Origin: an uncultured Chitinophagaceae bacterium | GTDB lineage: Bacteria; Bacteroidota; Bacteroidia; Chitinophagales; Chitinophagaceae | Assembly (NCBI GenBank): GCA_937907395.1 | Contig: CALCII010000002.1 | Location: 115,650-179,649 of the forward strand | Length of the DNA: 64,000 bases | Direction: 5' to 3' | Shown here: piece after piece, positions 35,754 to 44,597 of the stretch | Position numbering within the stretch: position 1 is the first letter of the stretch | How the letters are laid out: the number at the start of each line of letters is the position of its first letter | Notes under the pieces: generated by a model | Database searches by the model: none | Told to the model about the DNA's origin: nothing | What the model saw: only the letters and a program-made list of their open reading frames with translations | Translations under genes and position numbers: made by a program

Positions 35754-36359
35754 GGCACCTGATTCGCAGCTTCTTATTGCTGGTTAATCAGTAAACTTAT
35801 CGGTTAGTTTTTCGTGGTGCTGGCTGACTTTGGTTGCGGTTGTTCGGTTGGTACTTTCTGTGGCTGACAGGTTGGTTCTCGGTTTCATTGTCCGACACCT
35901 GCTTCGGGATTTCATTACTCCCGGCCTAACTTTTACGGATCTGCCGACAGGTTTTGTTTCATTTGTTTCTTACATCTTGTACTTCGGCTTATGGCTGTGA
36001 TGTGGCCTGGCTTCCTTGCTGTTGGTGAGTTATTGCAGTGCGGGGGATAATAGTGTGATCATCTTCACAGTTTGGATGCCGACAGACAGCCTTCGGCTGG
36101 GGTCAGTAATTTTTCATTTAGCTCCGGTTATGGTTGCTTGCGTTTCTCTTTTATATTTTCTGGCGCCATATAACAGTGCATTTGTGTTATGTCGGCGGAC
36201 AGATAACGCCGCATCAGCTGTGTACTACTATCGGCTACAGTTCGGGCCGACGGATTTCTAACCGGCAACTGGTTTTCACCTTCGGGTTTTGTAACTTTAA
36301 TCAGCAACAGTGCCGGGCTGGTGGGTTTCAAAGTCCGCCACAAACACAAATGCTTCAAC
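35747..36359 (+). mobile_element. Non-coding repeated cassette, copy D
   Basis: Fourth copy, more diverged (for example GTGTGATCATCTTCACAG). Its left core is intact, but the site at its right end has lost the GTT triplet (see site 13). Confidence 0.74.
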
Positions 36360-36366
36360 GTAGGCA
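36168..36366 (+). repeat. attC-like site 13, right core defective
   Basis: Left core ATATAAC (36168) is normal with type-A arms. At the right, CAACGTAGGCAGC (36356) replaces the expected ...ACGTTGTAGGCAGC, a loss of three bases that removes GTT. Confidence 0.72.
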
Positions 36367-36401
36367 GCAATTTTACAGCGACACTTTCCACATGACAAAC
36401 A

Positions 36402-36674
36402 ATGAAATTTAAACCCTCAATTCTCAATATATATTCAATCGTTTTCCTGTTAGGGTGCATTGGCTTTACTATTTATAACTATGACCAGCTTTCTGAAGGT
36501 GAAGGTTGGGGAGTAGTCGGCATGGTTGGACTGTTGGGATTCGGAGTTTTGCTTTTTGGAGGGGACATTGTAATTCGCAACTTATTTAAAAATAAGATAA
36601 CAGCTAACATAATTGGCTTAGTAGTCTCAATTATTGCGACACTCTTACTTATTTACGGTGGCTTATTCTCTTAA
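36402..36674 (+). CDS. Small membrane protein, cassette 14
   Basis: 90 residues with three hydrophobic segments (about 7-24, 35-52, 66-87): IYSIVFLLGCIGFTIYN, VGMVGLLGFGVLLFGG, IIGLVVSIIATLLLIYGG. No family recognised. First of two genes in its cassette (17 bases before the next ATG). Confidence 0.65.
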   Translation: MKFKPSILNIYSIVFLLGCIGFTIYNYDQLSEGEGWGVVGMVGLLGFGVLLFGGDIVIRNLFKNKITANIIGLVVSIIATLLLIYGGLFS

Positions 36675-36690
36675 AAAAAACTGACTTAAA

Positions 36691-37134
36691 ATGCTATCAC
36701 ACAAAAATGCAATCGGTTTGCTTCTTGACCTTAACCAAGACATCGAAGAATATGCAGAGGCGACCATGCAAAACATTATTGAACACAAAGACTTTGACTT
36801 CCTCACTTATCCGCCAAACAACGGATTGACAGACTTGGAAAAAGCTGAACTTAATAAGCTTGACAATAATGAACATTTAAAAAATGCTTTAAGAAAAATT
36901 ATTTCGGACAATAGTGCAGGAATAATTTTCAATATGCTTAACCTGTTAGACGGAACAGTTTCGCCAAAACTTCATTACGACAACTGGACAGGAGTTGAAC
37001 TTATTGATGAAGAACCACAGGCAGACACAAAACAATTCAACGATATGCTACACGACAGTTTTTATGAAACATATTGGGAATGGAAAAAGCTTAGAGGTAA
37101 CAAGAAGTGGAAGCTTGACACATACGACGAATAA
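36691..37134 (+). CDS. Unrecognised soluble protein, cassette 14
   Basis: 147 residues, acidic, helical. Ends with Trp-rich FYETYWEWKKLRGNKKWKLDTYDE. No signal. Central DNSAGIIFNMLNLLDGTVSPKLHYDNWTGVELI resembles small immunity-type or DUF proteins, but I cannot name it. Paired with the membrane protein upstream. Confidence 0.68.
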   Translation: MLSHKNAIGLLLDLNQDIEEYAEATMQNIIEHKDFDFLTYPPNNGLTDLEKAELNKLDNNEHLKNALRKIISDNSAGIIFNMLNLLDGTVSPKLHYDNWTGVELIDEEPQADTKQFNDMLHDSFYETYWEWKKLRGNKKWKLDTYDE

Positions 37135-37142
37135 AAACTGCT

Positions 37143-37338
37143 GCCTACATGCAGTTTTGCGTCAGCAGGGGACGACGAATAAATCCTCATCTTAGTGCTA
37201 CTATCAGCTACATATCTGGCTGACCGAACACGGATGAGCAACTGAATATGTTTTCAACTTTTGTAACTTCGGTCGGCTGCAATTCCGGGCTCGCTTTTTC
37301 CAAATGCCCTGCCGAACGCAAAGCTGTGGCCGTAAGCG
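37143..37338 (+). repeat. attC-like site 14, both cores defective
   Basis: Left GCCTACATGCAG (37143) lacks three bases relative to GCCTACAACATGCAG at site 19; right GTAAGCG (37332) has A where GTT is expected. The arms CATGCAGTTTTGCGTCAGCAGGGG and CCCTGCCGAACGCAAAGC remain. Probably inactive. Confidence 0.7.
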
Positions 37339-37378
37339 GCTATTTTATGGAAACAGTCTGCTTAATCATCTCATTGAC

Positions 37379-37996
37379 ATGCGACGCATTTTTCTTGTAT
37401 TTTTTATTATAGCTGCTTCTATCTATTTTTTCTTAGTTGCGGCTGTCAATGACGACATCAAATGGTTTCGCAATTTCTCCAATTGTGACAATGACAAGTT
37501 GGTAAAATCCTTTGAGGCGTTTGACTTTACTTATAATGATGTTTTTTCAACTTGTTTTTCCATTAAGTTTCTTCAAAGTGATACAGCATTGATAAGACAG
37601 CATTTTGCTTCTTCATTTTCTGACAATCTTAAAAGCGAAACTTCATATTATGCTTTGCTTTCGAAAGCAGACAGGTCAACTCTTGACAGTTTTATCAACA
37701 TGATACCTTTTGATAACTTCGATACTTCATATTATCAAGATTATCAAGACGGAATAGATTACCAATTCTACATTCACAAAAACAAAATTAAAAAAAGCGT
37801 TAGGGTTCATAGTGACAGCGTTCCTTTGGTATTGACGAAATTTAAAAACTGGATTGTTGAAAAGAAAGAGAAGTTAAAGTTGCATCAGGTTGACACAGTT
37901 ATTTATTTTGAAAGCGAAAAGTATGTTGTACCGCCAACAGTGCCACCGCCGCCCCCGATTGAATTTAAAGTTCCGAAGACAAAAAACAGCCGCTAA
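37379..37996 (+). CDS. Signal-anchored protein of unknown function, cassette 15
   Basis: 205 residues from ATG 37379, which starts an N-terminal helix (IFLVFFIIAASIYFFLVAAVN). The frame is open further upstream only through the attC. Extracytoplasmic part mixed alpha/beta, ending with a Pro-rich tail (VVPPTVPPPPPIEFKVP). Unrecognised. Confidence 0.65.
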   Translation: MRRIFLVFFIIAASIYFFLVAAVNDDIKWFRNFSNCDNDKLVKSFEAFDFTYNDVFSTCFSIKFLQSDTALIRQHFASSFSDNLKSETSYYALLSKADRSTLDSFINMIPFDNFDTSYYQDYQDGIDYQFYIHKNKIKKSVRVHSDSVPLVLTKFKNWIVEKKEKLKLHQVDTVIYFESEKYVVPPTVPPPPPIEFKVPKTKNSR

Positions 37997-38186
37997 CAAG
38001 TGCATTTGCAATAGCATGGCTGGATGTTGGAGCAATCGGCTGCAAATCATTTTCAGCTTTAGTTTCGTCAGACAATACGCTGTTGAACATTAGTTCTTAA
38101 CTTGAGCAACAGTTTTTCAATTTTGCATTTGTTCCAGGCTGACAGTACGCTATTGCCATGCCATCGCAAATGCTTTAACGTTGTAG
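37991..38186 (+). repeat. attC-like site 15 (196 bp)
   Basis: Cores CGCTAAC (~37991) and GTTGTAG (38180). Arms GTGCATTTGCAATAGCATGGC and GCCATGCCATCGCAAATGC. The stop codon TAA of the preceding gene lies within the left core. Confidence 0.8.
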
Positions 38187-38214
38187 GCAATTTGGCGAAA
38201 CCAACAAACACAAA

Positions 38215-39411
38215 ATGAAAATATATTTATTAGTCATATTATTTCTCATTCAATCAATAAACGGATTTTCTCAAAAACTAACGACTGAACTAAAAACCAA
38301 AATTGATTCAATTGTAAATCCATATATAAAGCAATACTCAATTGTAGGAATGTCTATTGGAATTGTTGATGATGATAAAAGTTATACAGTTAACTACGGA
38401 CAAACCGCTCAACAAAACGGATTTCCTGTGACGGATAGCACAATGTTTCATATTGCCTCAATTACCAAAGTTTTTACGGCAACTGCCATAATGCTACTTG
38501 TTGAACAAGGGAAACTTTCATTAGACGATAAACTTGTTGAAATTTTACCAGACTTTAAACTAAAAAGCAAAGACTACGATAAAATTACAATTAAACATTT
38601 ACTAACTCACACTTCGGGTTTACCTTGGACAAATGAACAAACTAATCTTCCTGATGACAGTACCTCAATCCCTCTTTTTATCAAAGGTTTGCAAAAGGTT
38701 AAACTGAATTTTACACCAGGAACAAAATTTTCGGGCGACACATACAGCAATATTGGATTTGACTTGTTAGGGATTATTGTATCAAAAATATCCAAACAAC
38801 CTTTTCACAAATACATTTATGAAAATGTACTTTCCAAATTGGGTATTAACCAAGCGACCTATTTTTATGAAGAAATTGACTCTTCAAAATTAGCACTTCC
38901 GCAAGTAGTAGCAGGAACTTCAAAAAGAATCGAACAATTTAATATATACAGAATTGACGATAAGAAAAATCCGATTTTAAATGGGAAACCTTTGGAGTTA
39001 AGAAACTACGAAACTTATGGAGAACCTTACATAGACAACCCAACAGGTAATTTAATTACAACGTCTTCTGAACTAAACAAATGGACAAAGTATTTAATTC
39101 AACTAAATAACGGTACCACAAGCTCCTCGGAAAATGTAATTAAACAAGAGACATTAAAAGATATGTGGACAGTTACTGAATCCATTCCAAAATATAAAAT
39201 TTCGTTGGGCTTAACTTGGTGGATTTTTGACAACTCTAATTTGGGAAGATACATTTGTCATTTTGGAAATAATCCGGGATTTTGCTCAATACTGTTTATC
39301 TTTCCCGAAAAGAATTTTGGAATAAATATATTGTGTAACGGAATGTTTGCACAAGATGCAGTGTTTGACAAAATACCACTTGAAATCGCAAACCTAATGA
39401 TGAATAAATGA
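38215..39411 (+). CDS. Serine hydrolase, beta-lactamase/DD-peptidase fold, cassette 16
   Basis: 398 residues. Signal peptide (IYLLVILFLIQSINGFSQ). The SxxK motif is HIASITKVF (~83), YxN is DTYSNIGFD (~181), and the third motif region is ICHFGNNPGF (~345). Periplasmic serine hydrolase of the class C beta-lactamase-like (PF00144) group, which includes esterases and DD-peptidases; true beta-lactamase activity cannot be inferred. Left end GTTGTAGGCA, right CTGCCTACAAC. Confidence 0.86.
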   Translation: MKIYLLVILFLIQSINGFSQKLTTELKTKIDSIVNPYIKQYSIVGMSIGIVDDDKSYTVNYGQTAQQNGFPVTDSTMFHIASITKVFTATAIMLLVEQGKLSLDDKLVEILPDFKLKSKDYDKITIKHLLTHTSGLPWTNEQTNLPDDSTSIPLFIKGLQKVKLNFTPGTKFSGDTYSNIGFDLLGIIVSKISKQPFHKYIYENVLSKLGINQATYFYEEIDSSKLALPQVVAGTSKRIEQFNIYRIDDKKNPILNGKPLELRNYETYGEPYIDNPTGNLITTSSELNKWTKYLIQLNNGTTSSSENVIKQETLKDMWTVTESIPKYKISLGLTWWIFDNSNLGRYICHFGNNPGFCSILFIFPEKNFGINILCNGMFAQDAVFDKIPLEIANLMMNK

Positions 39412-39421
39412 ATAAAACTGC

Positions 39422-39553
39422 CTACAACATCGTATTGGCAATAGGCGGGCTGAACGGCTTCGTATCAACTGAAGTGCAAAATTCAACTTCTGTTCTTCGA
39501 TTGAACTTTAGTGCTAAAATTCCCGCCCATCGCCAATACGTAAACCGTTGTGT
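39422..39553 (+). repeat. attC-like site 16 (132 bp)
   Basis: Cores CTACAAC (39422) and GTTGTGT (39547). Arms CGTATTGGCAATAGGCGGGC and CCCGCCCATCGCCAATACG, as at sites 2 and 10. Confidence 0.84.
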
Positions 39554-39595
39554 GCAATATTCATAACACCCCTTTAACTTGAAAAGTGACAATTA

Positions 39596-40096
39596 ATGAA
39601 TTCACCAGACACTGACACAAATAATGCACCTGACTACATTAAAGATCTTGTTGCTAAACCAGCAAATAACGGACTTGCAGCGTTATTATTTGACGGTAGT
39701 TGGTGTGGACACGGGGAAGAATTATACAGGGTATATGACGTAGTTGAAAATGGCGACTACTCTTTCCAAATACAACTGCCTGACACTGGGTCAGAAGAAT
39801 CATTTCCTACTGCTGTTAAGCTAACTTCGGAAATAAATCAAAAACAATTTCTTATTTATGATACAAGACGACATCCTGCCAGTTGGCATGCATTCGGTGA
39901 CAATGCAAAAAAGGAATCAAAGTTTTTAAGTACACATCACTGCGACAAATGCAGCGGCACGAACTTTAAAATTTCAGTTGGCTTTGAAGTTCCGGCAGAC
40001 TCTGACAGTCCTAACGACATATCTTGGTTTGCATTAGCAACAGAATGCATTCAATGTGGCGACAAACTAATTGCTTTTGAAGACGAAACTGCTTAG
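39596..40096 (+). CDS. Zinc-ribbon-like protein, cassette 17
   Basis: 166 residues. Two Cys pairs, HHCDKCSGTNFK (~118) and TECIQCGDKL (~153), look like a zinc ribbon. N-terminal part PDYIKDLVAKPANNGLAALLFDGSWCGHGEELYRVYDV. No signal. Family unknown to me. Cassette ends GTTGTGTGC and GCACACAAC match perfectly. Confidence 0.68.
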   Translation: MNSPDTDTNNAPDYIKDLVAKPANNGLAALLFDGSWCGHGEELYRVYDVVENGDYSFQIQLPDTGSEESFPTAVKLTSEINQKQFLIYDTRRHPASWHAFGDNAKKESKFLSTHHCDKCSGTNFKISVGFEVPADSDSPNDISWFALATECIQCGDKLIAFEDETA

Positions 40097-40111
40097 TTAC
40101 AACAATACTGC

Positions 40112-40309
40112 ACACAACATTGCATTTGTGTTATGTCGGCGGACAGATAACGCCGCATCAGCTGTTTACTACTATCGGCTATAGTTCGGGCCGACTGATT
40201 TCTAACGGGCAACTGGTTTTCACCTTCAGGTTTTGTAACTTTATTGAACATCGGTGCCAGGCTGACAGTTTTTAATGTCTGCCACAAACACAAATGCCGA
40301 ACGTTGTAG
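40112..40309 (+). repeat. attC-like site 17 (198 bp)
   Basis: Cores ACACAAC (40112) and GTTGTAG (40303), type-A arms. Together with the RNA below it accounts for the gap 40097-40650. Confidence 0.82.
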
Positions 40310-40517
40310 GCAATGCTAAACGACATTCCGTTCATTGAAATAATTGTCTCGATTGGCGAGACTAAAAAGCCTGTCTTTAAAGGTTGAGTTGACTATTGAC
40401 TTTACAATGTCCTTAGTCGGAGTGACGACGTTCTCCTCATTGGCAACAATGTTGGTAACTCTAAACTTTCAGACTATGCTGACAAAACTCATAAGTGTAG
40501 TAGTTGGGGTTGCCCTC

Positions 40518-40625
40518 GTGGGGAGAACGGTTCCAATCTCCGTACTATAAGACATTGAGAGCTTTAAAAAATTCAATCTGAATTCAGGATTGAGGGCTGG
40601 GGGTTCAAGTCCCCCACTCCCCACA
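40518..40625 (+). ncRNA. Second, weaker tRNA-like element
   Basis: GTGGGGA (40518-40524) pairs 7 of 7 with TCCCCAC (40618-40624); inside is a perfect T-arm-like hairpin GGGGG-TTCAAGT-CCCCC and a possible ACGG/CCGT stem. The middle (40544-40597) forms its own hairpins (TTCAATC/GATTGAG). Stem spacing is not canonical: two extra bases separate the T-like stem from the acceptor helix, and the D-like loop lacks GG. Like the element at 25315 it lies just upstream (25 bases) of a cassette gene. Confidence 0.32.
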
Positions 40626-40650
40626 ATTTGACAAAAAATAAATCATAAAT

Positions 40651-40992
40651 ATGGCATTAACTATTACAACCTTAACGCTTCTCAATGAGTACATCAATGG
40701 CGTTATGAATCGTGCAGACCATCACGGACAAAATGTAAATGAAATTGTCTTGACTTTAGCAGGTGCAGTTATTTGGCGAGCAACTCAAGACGTTGAAGTA
40801 AGAACTTACAATGAAGAGACTGCGAACATTCTTTGGCTTACAGTAAATGGACACCGATATGCAATTGCTTATAATCATCAAACCTTTAATATCGAAATTC
40901 GTGACAGAAATCAAAATGGGGTTGTCTTGGCAATTTTCAACAACGCTTCAACAGCAGCAGATGTAAAAAGAATATTTGCAGGTTTATACTGA
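40651..40992 (+). CDS. Small unrecognised protein, cassette 18
   Basis: 113 residues, ATG after an A-rich leader. Helical start (TLTLLNEYINGVMNRADHHGQNVNEIVLTLAGAVIWRA) then beta-hairpins (LWLTVNGHRYAIAYNHQTFNIEIRD) and a helix (NNASTAADVKRIFAGL). Compact alpha+beta domain typical of integron cassette proteins of unknown function. Preceded by the weak tRNA-like element. Confidence 0.68.
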   Translation: MALTITTLTLLNEYINGVMNRADHHGQNVNEIVLTLAGAVIWRATQDVEVRTYNEETANILWLTVNGHRYAIAYNHQTFNIEIRDRNQNGVVLAIFNNASTAADVKRIFAGLY

Positions 40993-41007
40993 CAGAGAAG
41001 CAGATGC

Positions 41008-41201
41008 CTACAACATTGGGTTTTATGCAAGTTGGGCATGACCAGTAAACATCAGCTAATTGCAAATCCAGGCTGTGGTTCGGTCGGGACAAACAATTTT
41101 CAACTTTAGTTCTTACATTCAACTTTATATTTTCACTCAGCAGCGGTTGTAGGCGGACGGAATAACAATTCCCAACCTGCATAAATCCATGAACGTTGTA
41201 G
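41008..41201 (+). repeat. attC-like site 18 (194 bp)
   Basis: Cores CTACAAC (41008) and GTTGTAG (41195). Arms TTGGGTTTTATGCAAGTTGGGC and CCCAACCTGCATAAATCCATG. Related to the fossil site 24. Confidence 0.82.
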
Positions 41202-41225
41202 GCAACTCTAAAACGACACTCTCCT

Positions 41226-41837
41226 ATGGGATATTACATCAGAGTTTTAGGTACACAAGACCCAGACATTCATATAGACGAACTCATTCAATCATTAGCA
41301 GCTGACGGCTTGATCGCAAAATTTGAGTTTGACACAACCGAACAAGCAGACAAATGGACAATGCTTGACATTTTAAGTGCAGACGGAGATCCTTTAGCCC
41401 AATTAGAAAGAAATCCTGTTATAGAAGGTGAATTAGGACAAGAAGAACTTGATGAGTTTAAAGAATACATTCAAGACTACAAACCAGCATCTGCAGTTAA
41501 ATGGTTGACAAACTACTTTGGTAAAGTAAAAGTTATATACGCCTTTCAAATGCTCAACGCAGCATTTGAGGACGGCAACTTTGAAGTTGTTAGCAATATC
41601 AAGACGAAAATTTGGAACAAGACTATTGGCATTTTGCAAGCAGACAATGAAGGTTTTTCAAATGAAGACGGCTATCATATTCTTTGGCAATTTTCAGACA
41701 CTGTTACTGGTGACTGGAGTTGTGCAGTAAGAAACTGGTTAGGTAAGTGGGACAAGTTTGTAATGGACTTAGGCGACCCAATTCAAAGACAAGAATTTCA
41801 AGAAGGTAAAGTTCCTAAAAAAGCAAAACGGCTATAA
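41226..41837 (+). CDS. Unrecognised soluble protein, cassette 19
   Basis: 203 residues, acidic, no signal. Starts GYYIRVLGTQDPDIHIDELIQSL and continues with alternating helices; the C-terminal third is Trp-rich (HILWQFSDTVTGDWSCAVRNWLGKWDKFVM). Not recognised. Confidence 0.68.
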   Translation: MGYYIRVLGTQDPDIHIDELIQSLAADGLIAKFEFDTTEQADKWTMLDILSADGDPLAQLERNPVIEGELGQEELDEFKEYIQDYKPASAVKWLTNYFGKVKVIYAFQMLNAAFEDGNFEVVSNIKTKIWNKTIGILQADNEGFSNEDGYHILWQFSDTVTGDWSCAVRNWLGKWDKFVMDLGDPIQRQEFQEGKVPKKAKRL

Positions 41838-41858
41838 ATTAGCAGGCGAAGAGTATGC

Positions 41859-42059
41859 CTACAACATGCAGTTTTGCGGCAGCGGGGGCGACGCAAAGCG
41901 TCGGTCATCACCTGTAATTCTATTTTGCTTTTGTACCAGCTGACATTTGTCTATTAAGCTTTTGAATAAAATTTTATCTTTAATATCACCGTTCATTACT
42001 CGTCGCCAGGGGCGACGTAAAATAATTGCCCCGCCGACCGCAAATCTTTAACGTTGGCA
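41859..42059 (+). repeat. attC-like site 19 (201 bp)
   Basis: Cores CTACAAC (41859) and GTTGGCA (42053). Arms TGCAGTTTTGCGGCAGCGGGG and CCCCGCCGACCGCAAATC. The loop contains a further small palindrome GACGCAAAGCGTC. Confidence 0.8.
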
Positions 42060-42093
42060 GTAATGCTACGAGCCACCGTCAAAACGACCGAAC

Positions 42094-42438
42094 CTACTTT
42101 GGCGACTTCTTTAAATCCTTTAAACCCCAATCGGACATACTATCAATAATTGGTAGGAGTGATTGACCGTATTTTGATATTTTATATTCAACTCTTGGAG
42201 GAATTTCTGCATAAATAATTCGTTCCAAAATTTTATCAACTTCCATTTCACGAAGTTGGTTGACCAACATTTGCTTACTAATATCAGGAATTGCTTTTTG
42301 CAACATAGAGAAACGGTTGCAATCTTTCCTTATCAAATGAATAATTACAGGTTTCCATTTTCCGCCAATCTTGTTCAGACAATGCGTAACGGGACAATTA
42401 TTTGGATTAAAATCCTTTGTTTTTCTTTTACTTTCCAT
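42094..42438 (-). CDS. HxlR-family transcriptional regulator, cassette 20
   Basis: 114 residues. Typical HxlR start: CPVTHCLNKIGGKWKPVIIHLIRKDCNRFSMLQKAIPDISKQMLVNQLREME, with the wing EIPPRVEYKISKYGQSLLPI. Winged-helix repressor or activator, often redox- or electrophile-sensing; two Cys (CPVTHC) lie at the N-terminus. The only minus-strand gene in the array, divergent from the next gene with 116 bases between, so it probably controls it. Confidence 0.85.
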   Translation of the reverse strand: MESKRKTKDFNPNNCPVTHCLNKIGGKWKPVIIHLIRKDCNRFSMLQKAIPDISKQMLVNQLREMEVDKILERIIYAEIPPRVEYKISKYGQSLLPIIDSMSDWGLKDLKKSPK

Positions 42439-42554
42439 TGGTCTATATTTTTAGACTATAAAGACATTTATTGACTACACTACTATTTTGGACAAAGTTA
42501 ATAAGTTTGCTCTCATGACCAATAAAGACTGAACAAGCACAAAAATAAAATCTA

Positions 42555-43223
42555 ATGAAGAAAATCGTTTTAGGATTTCTTGCTATCCTTTTAACCGCAG
42601 CAGCAGTTTATTCACAATCAAAAAAAGCAACAACTCAAAAAAGTAAACAAATGACTACAATCGCTGAAATTAAGCAATTCATTCAAGGCGGAGAATGGAC
42701 TTCACTTTCAACAGAACTTCGTCCTTTTGAAGACCGTTTAGGAACAGGCAAAATCCAGCCGTTTTATGTAAAACGGATTTTCAAATATTTACCAAACGAC
42801 AGATTTGAAGGAACAATAATTAGCTCTGCCGACCCATTCGGACAAATGCCATTGGTTCAATTTACATTTAAAGGACACACTGTTTGGGGAAAGGAACTCC
42901 AAATTGCAAAAGGTGCGTTTGAAATTGACTACATTTTGGACGAAGCGTTTGAAGTAACACCTTTACACCCAATGTTTGCTGACCAACTAAACCAAGCACC
43001 AGTAAAAGGGCTGAACAAATGGGAAGTAAACAAAATGCAAGACATTAAAGGAAAAGAATTTCCGTTGTTTGGCATTAAAGAAGGTGAAACAGTTGGAGAT
43101 TATGATTTAATTTACATTCATAACAATATGTTGTTTATGGGTAGCAAACATGTTGACGGTCGAGGATTTGACAAACCTGAAAACAGACCAACCAACTTAC
43201 AAGTTCCATTAGAAAGAAAGTAA
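42555..43223 (+). CDS. Exported protein regulated by the divergent HxlR gene, cassette 20
   Basis: 222 residues. Sec signal (MKKIVLGFLAILLTAAAVYSQ), then a domain of ~190 residues: AEIKQFIQGGEWTSLSTELRPFEDRLGTGKIQPFYVKRIFKYLPND, VQFTFKGHTVWGKELQIAKGAFEIDY, YDLIYIHNNMLFMGSKHVDGRGFDKPENRP. I do not recognise a named family; the hydrophobic-ligand-binding look is an impression only. A terminator follows at 43247. Confidence 0.7.
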   Translation: MKKIVLGFLAILLTAAAVYSQSKKATTQKSKQMTTIAEIKQFIQGGEWTSLSTELRPFEDRLGTGKIQPFYVKRIFKYLPNDRFEGTIISSADPFGQMPLVQFTFKGHTVWGKELQIAKGAFEIDYILDEAFEVTPLHPMFADQLNQAPVKGLNKWEVNKMQDIKGKEFPLFGIKEGETVGDYDLIYIHNNMLFMGSKHVDGRGFDKPENRPTNLQVPLERK

Positions 43224-43246
43224 TCAAACGACATTTTAAAACTTTA

Positions 43247-43279
43247 AGCAGAAGGGAGTAATATCTTTTCTGCTTTTTG
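43247..43279 (+). terminator. Terminator inside cassette 20
   Basis: AGCAGAA (43247-43253) pairs with TTCTGCT (43268-43274), followed by TTTTG. One of the few terminators within the array; it would stop read-through to later cassettes. Confidence 0.6.
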
Positions 43280-43306
43280 TATTTTAACATGCGAAAAAAG
43301 CACTAC

Positions 43307-43505
43307 TGCCAACATTGGTATTGCCAATAGTGGGGCTGGACATTGGAACAATCAGCATTGGTAATTCTGTTGTACCGTGGTTCGGGGCTCGACGAATAAA
43401 GCCCAGCTTTAGTTCTTAATATTTAACTTTATCAAAAAGCCAGGCAGTAGTTCCGGGCAGACGAATATAAAATTCCCCACCATCGGCAATAGCTGGACGT
43501 TAGCA
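43307..43505 (+). repeat. attC-like site 20 (199 bp)
   Basis: Cores TGCCAAC (43307) and GTTAGCA (43499). Interior practically identical to site 9, ten kilobases away. Confidence 0.86.
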
Positions 43506-43546
43506 GCAAGCATTGAAAGACACAATCTTAAAAAGAGACATTGACA

Positions 43547-44377
43547 ATGGTATTATTAGATAAAGCAGACTATAACAAAGTAATTCAACCTCTAAAGGGA
43601 GTTGCTATAAATAGTTTATTTGCAAGAGCAGTAGTTGAGCAGACAGTTGCAGGAAAAATTTACGTTGACAATCCAATCCATCCAGAAACATTTTACATAG
43701 TTCATCCTTATGGCATGACACTATTATTTGGTGAAAGTAACAACAAAATTTTTAACGAAGCCTTTAAAAATTATGCCCTAAATAAAGACAATTCAAGAAA
43801 CAACTTTGAGTGGATGCAGGCTTTCCCGAATAATTGGGACAATGTATTATCAACATTATTTAAAGACACATTGATAAAATCGGTTGACAATACCGAAAAA
43901 ATTGAAAGAGGAATAATTGAACTCAATACAAGAGTAAATTTCAAGTTCAACATTAATAAACATCAACCCTTATCAACTCAAAATATCGACAAAGACATTT
44001 CAATTGTAAGAGCTAATGGACAGATGTTCAGAGATATGCAAGGGAGTGTAGTTCCCTTGTATTTTTGGGACAATGAAGAAGACTTTCTAAATAATGGTGT
44101 TGCTTTCGCTTTGTTCTATAAAGACGAATTAGCATCTATGTCATTTTCATCGTATTGGTTTGACAATGATTTCGAAATGGGAATTGAAACAAAAGAGAAA
44201 TACAGGGGGAAAGGTCTTGCAGAATTAGTTTGTAGAGCAATCATAGACTACTGTATTGCCAATAACTATGAACCAATATGGTCTTGTCGTTTAGAAAATA
44301 TTGGCTCATACAAATTGGCTCAAAAATTAGGGTACGACCCGACACTATATTTACCATATTACAGACTTAGTAAATAG
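43547..44377 (+). CDS. GNAT-family N-acetyltransferase, cassette 21
   Basis: 276 residues from ATG 43547 (a TTG two codons earlier is open). N-terminal half is an extra domain; the C-terminal GNAT fold shows FEMGIETKEKYRGKGLAELVCRAIIDYC (acetyl-CoA loop RGKGLA) and WSCRLENIGSYKLAQKLGY. Similar to the GNAT_acetyltr/PF12746-type group, which acetylates small molecules; substrate unknown. Left end GTTAGCAGCAAGC, right end GCCAGCTGCTAAC. Confidence 0.8.
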   Translation: MVLLDKADYNKVIQPLKGVAINSLFARAVVEQTVAGKIYVDNPIHPETFYIVHPYGMTLLFGESNNKIFNEAFKNYALNKDNSRNNFEWMQAFPNNWDNVLSTLFKDTLIKSVDNTEKIERGIIELNTRVNFKFNINKHQPLSTQNIDKDISIVRANGQMFRDMQGSVVPLYFWDNEEDFLNNGVAFALFYKDELASMSFSSYWFDNDFEMGIETKEKYRGKGLAELVCRAIIDYCIANNYEPIWSCRLENIGSYKLAQKLGYDPTLYLPYYRLSK

Positions 44378-44389
44378 CAATATGCCAGC

Positions 44390-44522
44390 TGCTAACACGG
44401 GTTTTGCGTCAGGCGAGGTGACGTGCAAAATTCAACGGTAGTTTTTCAATTGAACTTTAGTAATAATATCAACTTTTGCGCTTCGATTTCCCGCCCGAAC
44501 GCAAAGCAACAAAACGTTAGCT
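44390..44522 (+). repeat. attC-like site 21 (133 bp)
   Basis: Cores TGCTAAC (44390) and GTTAGCT (44516). Arms GGGTTTTGCGTCAGGCGAGG and CCCGCCCGAACGCAAAGC, like site 4. Confidence 0.84.
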
Positions 44523-44597
44523 GCTATATTAATCGACCCCTACAATGCAACGAAATGCTTGCAGAGATTGTCAATTTATAAAAATGAAATGTTTGCT

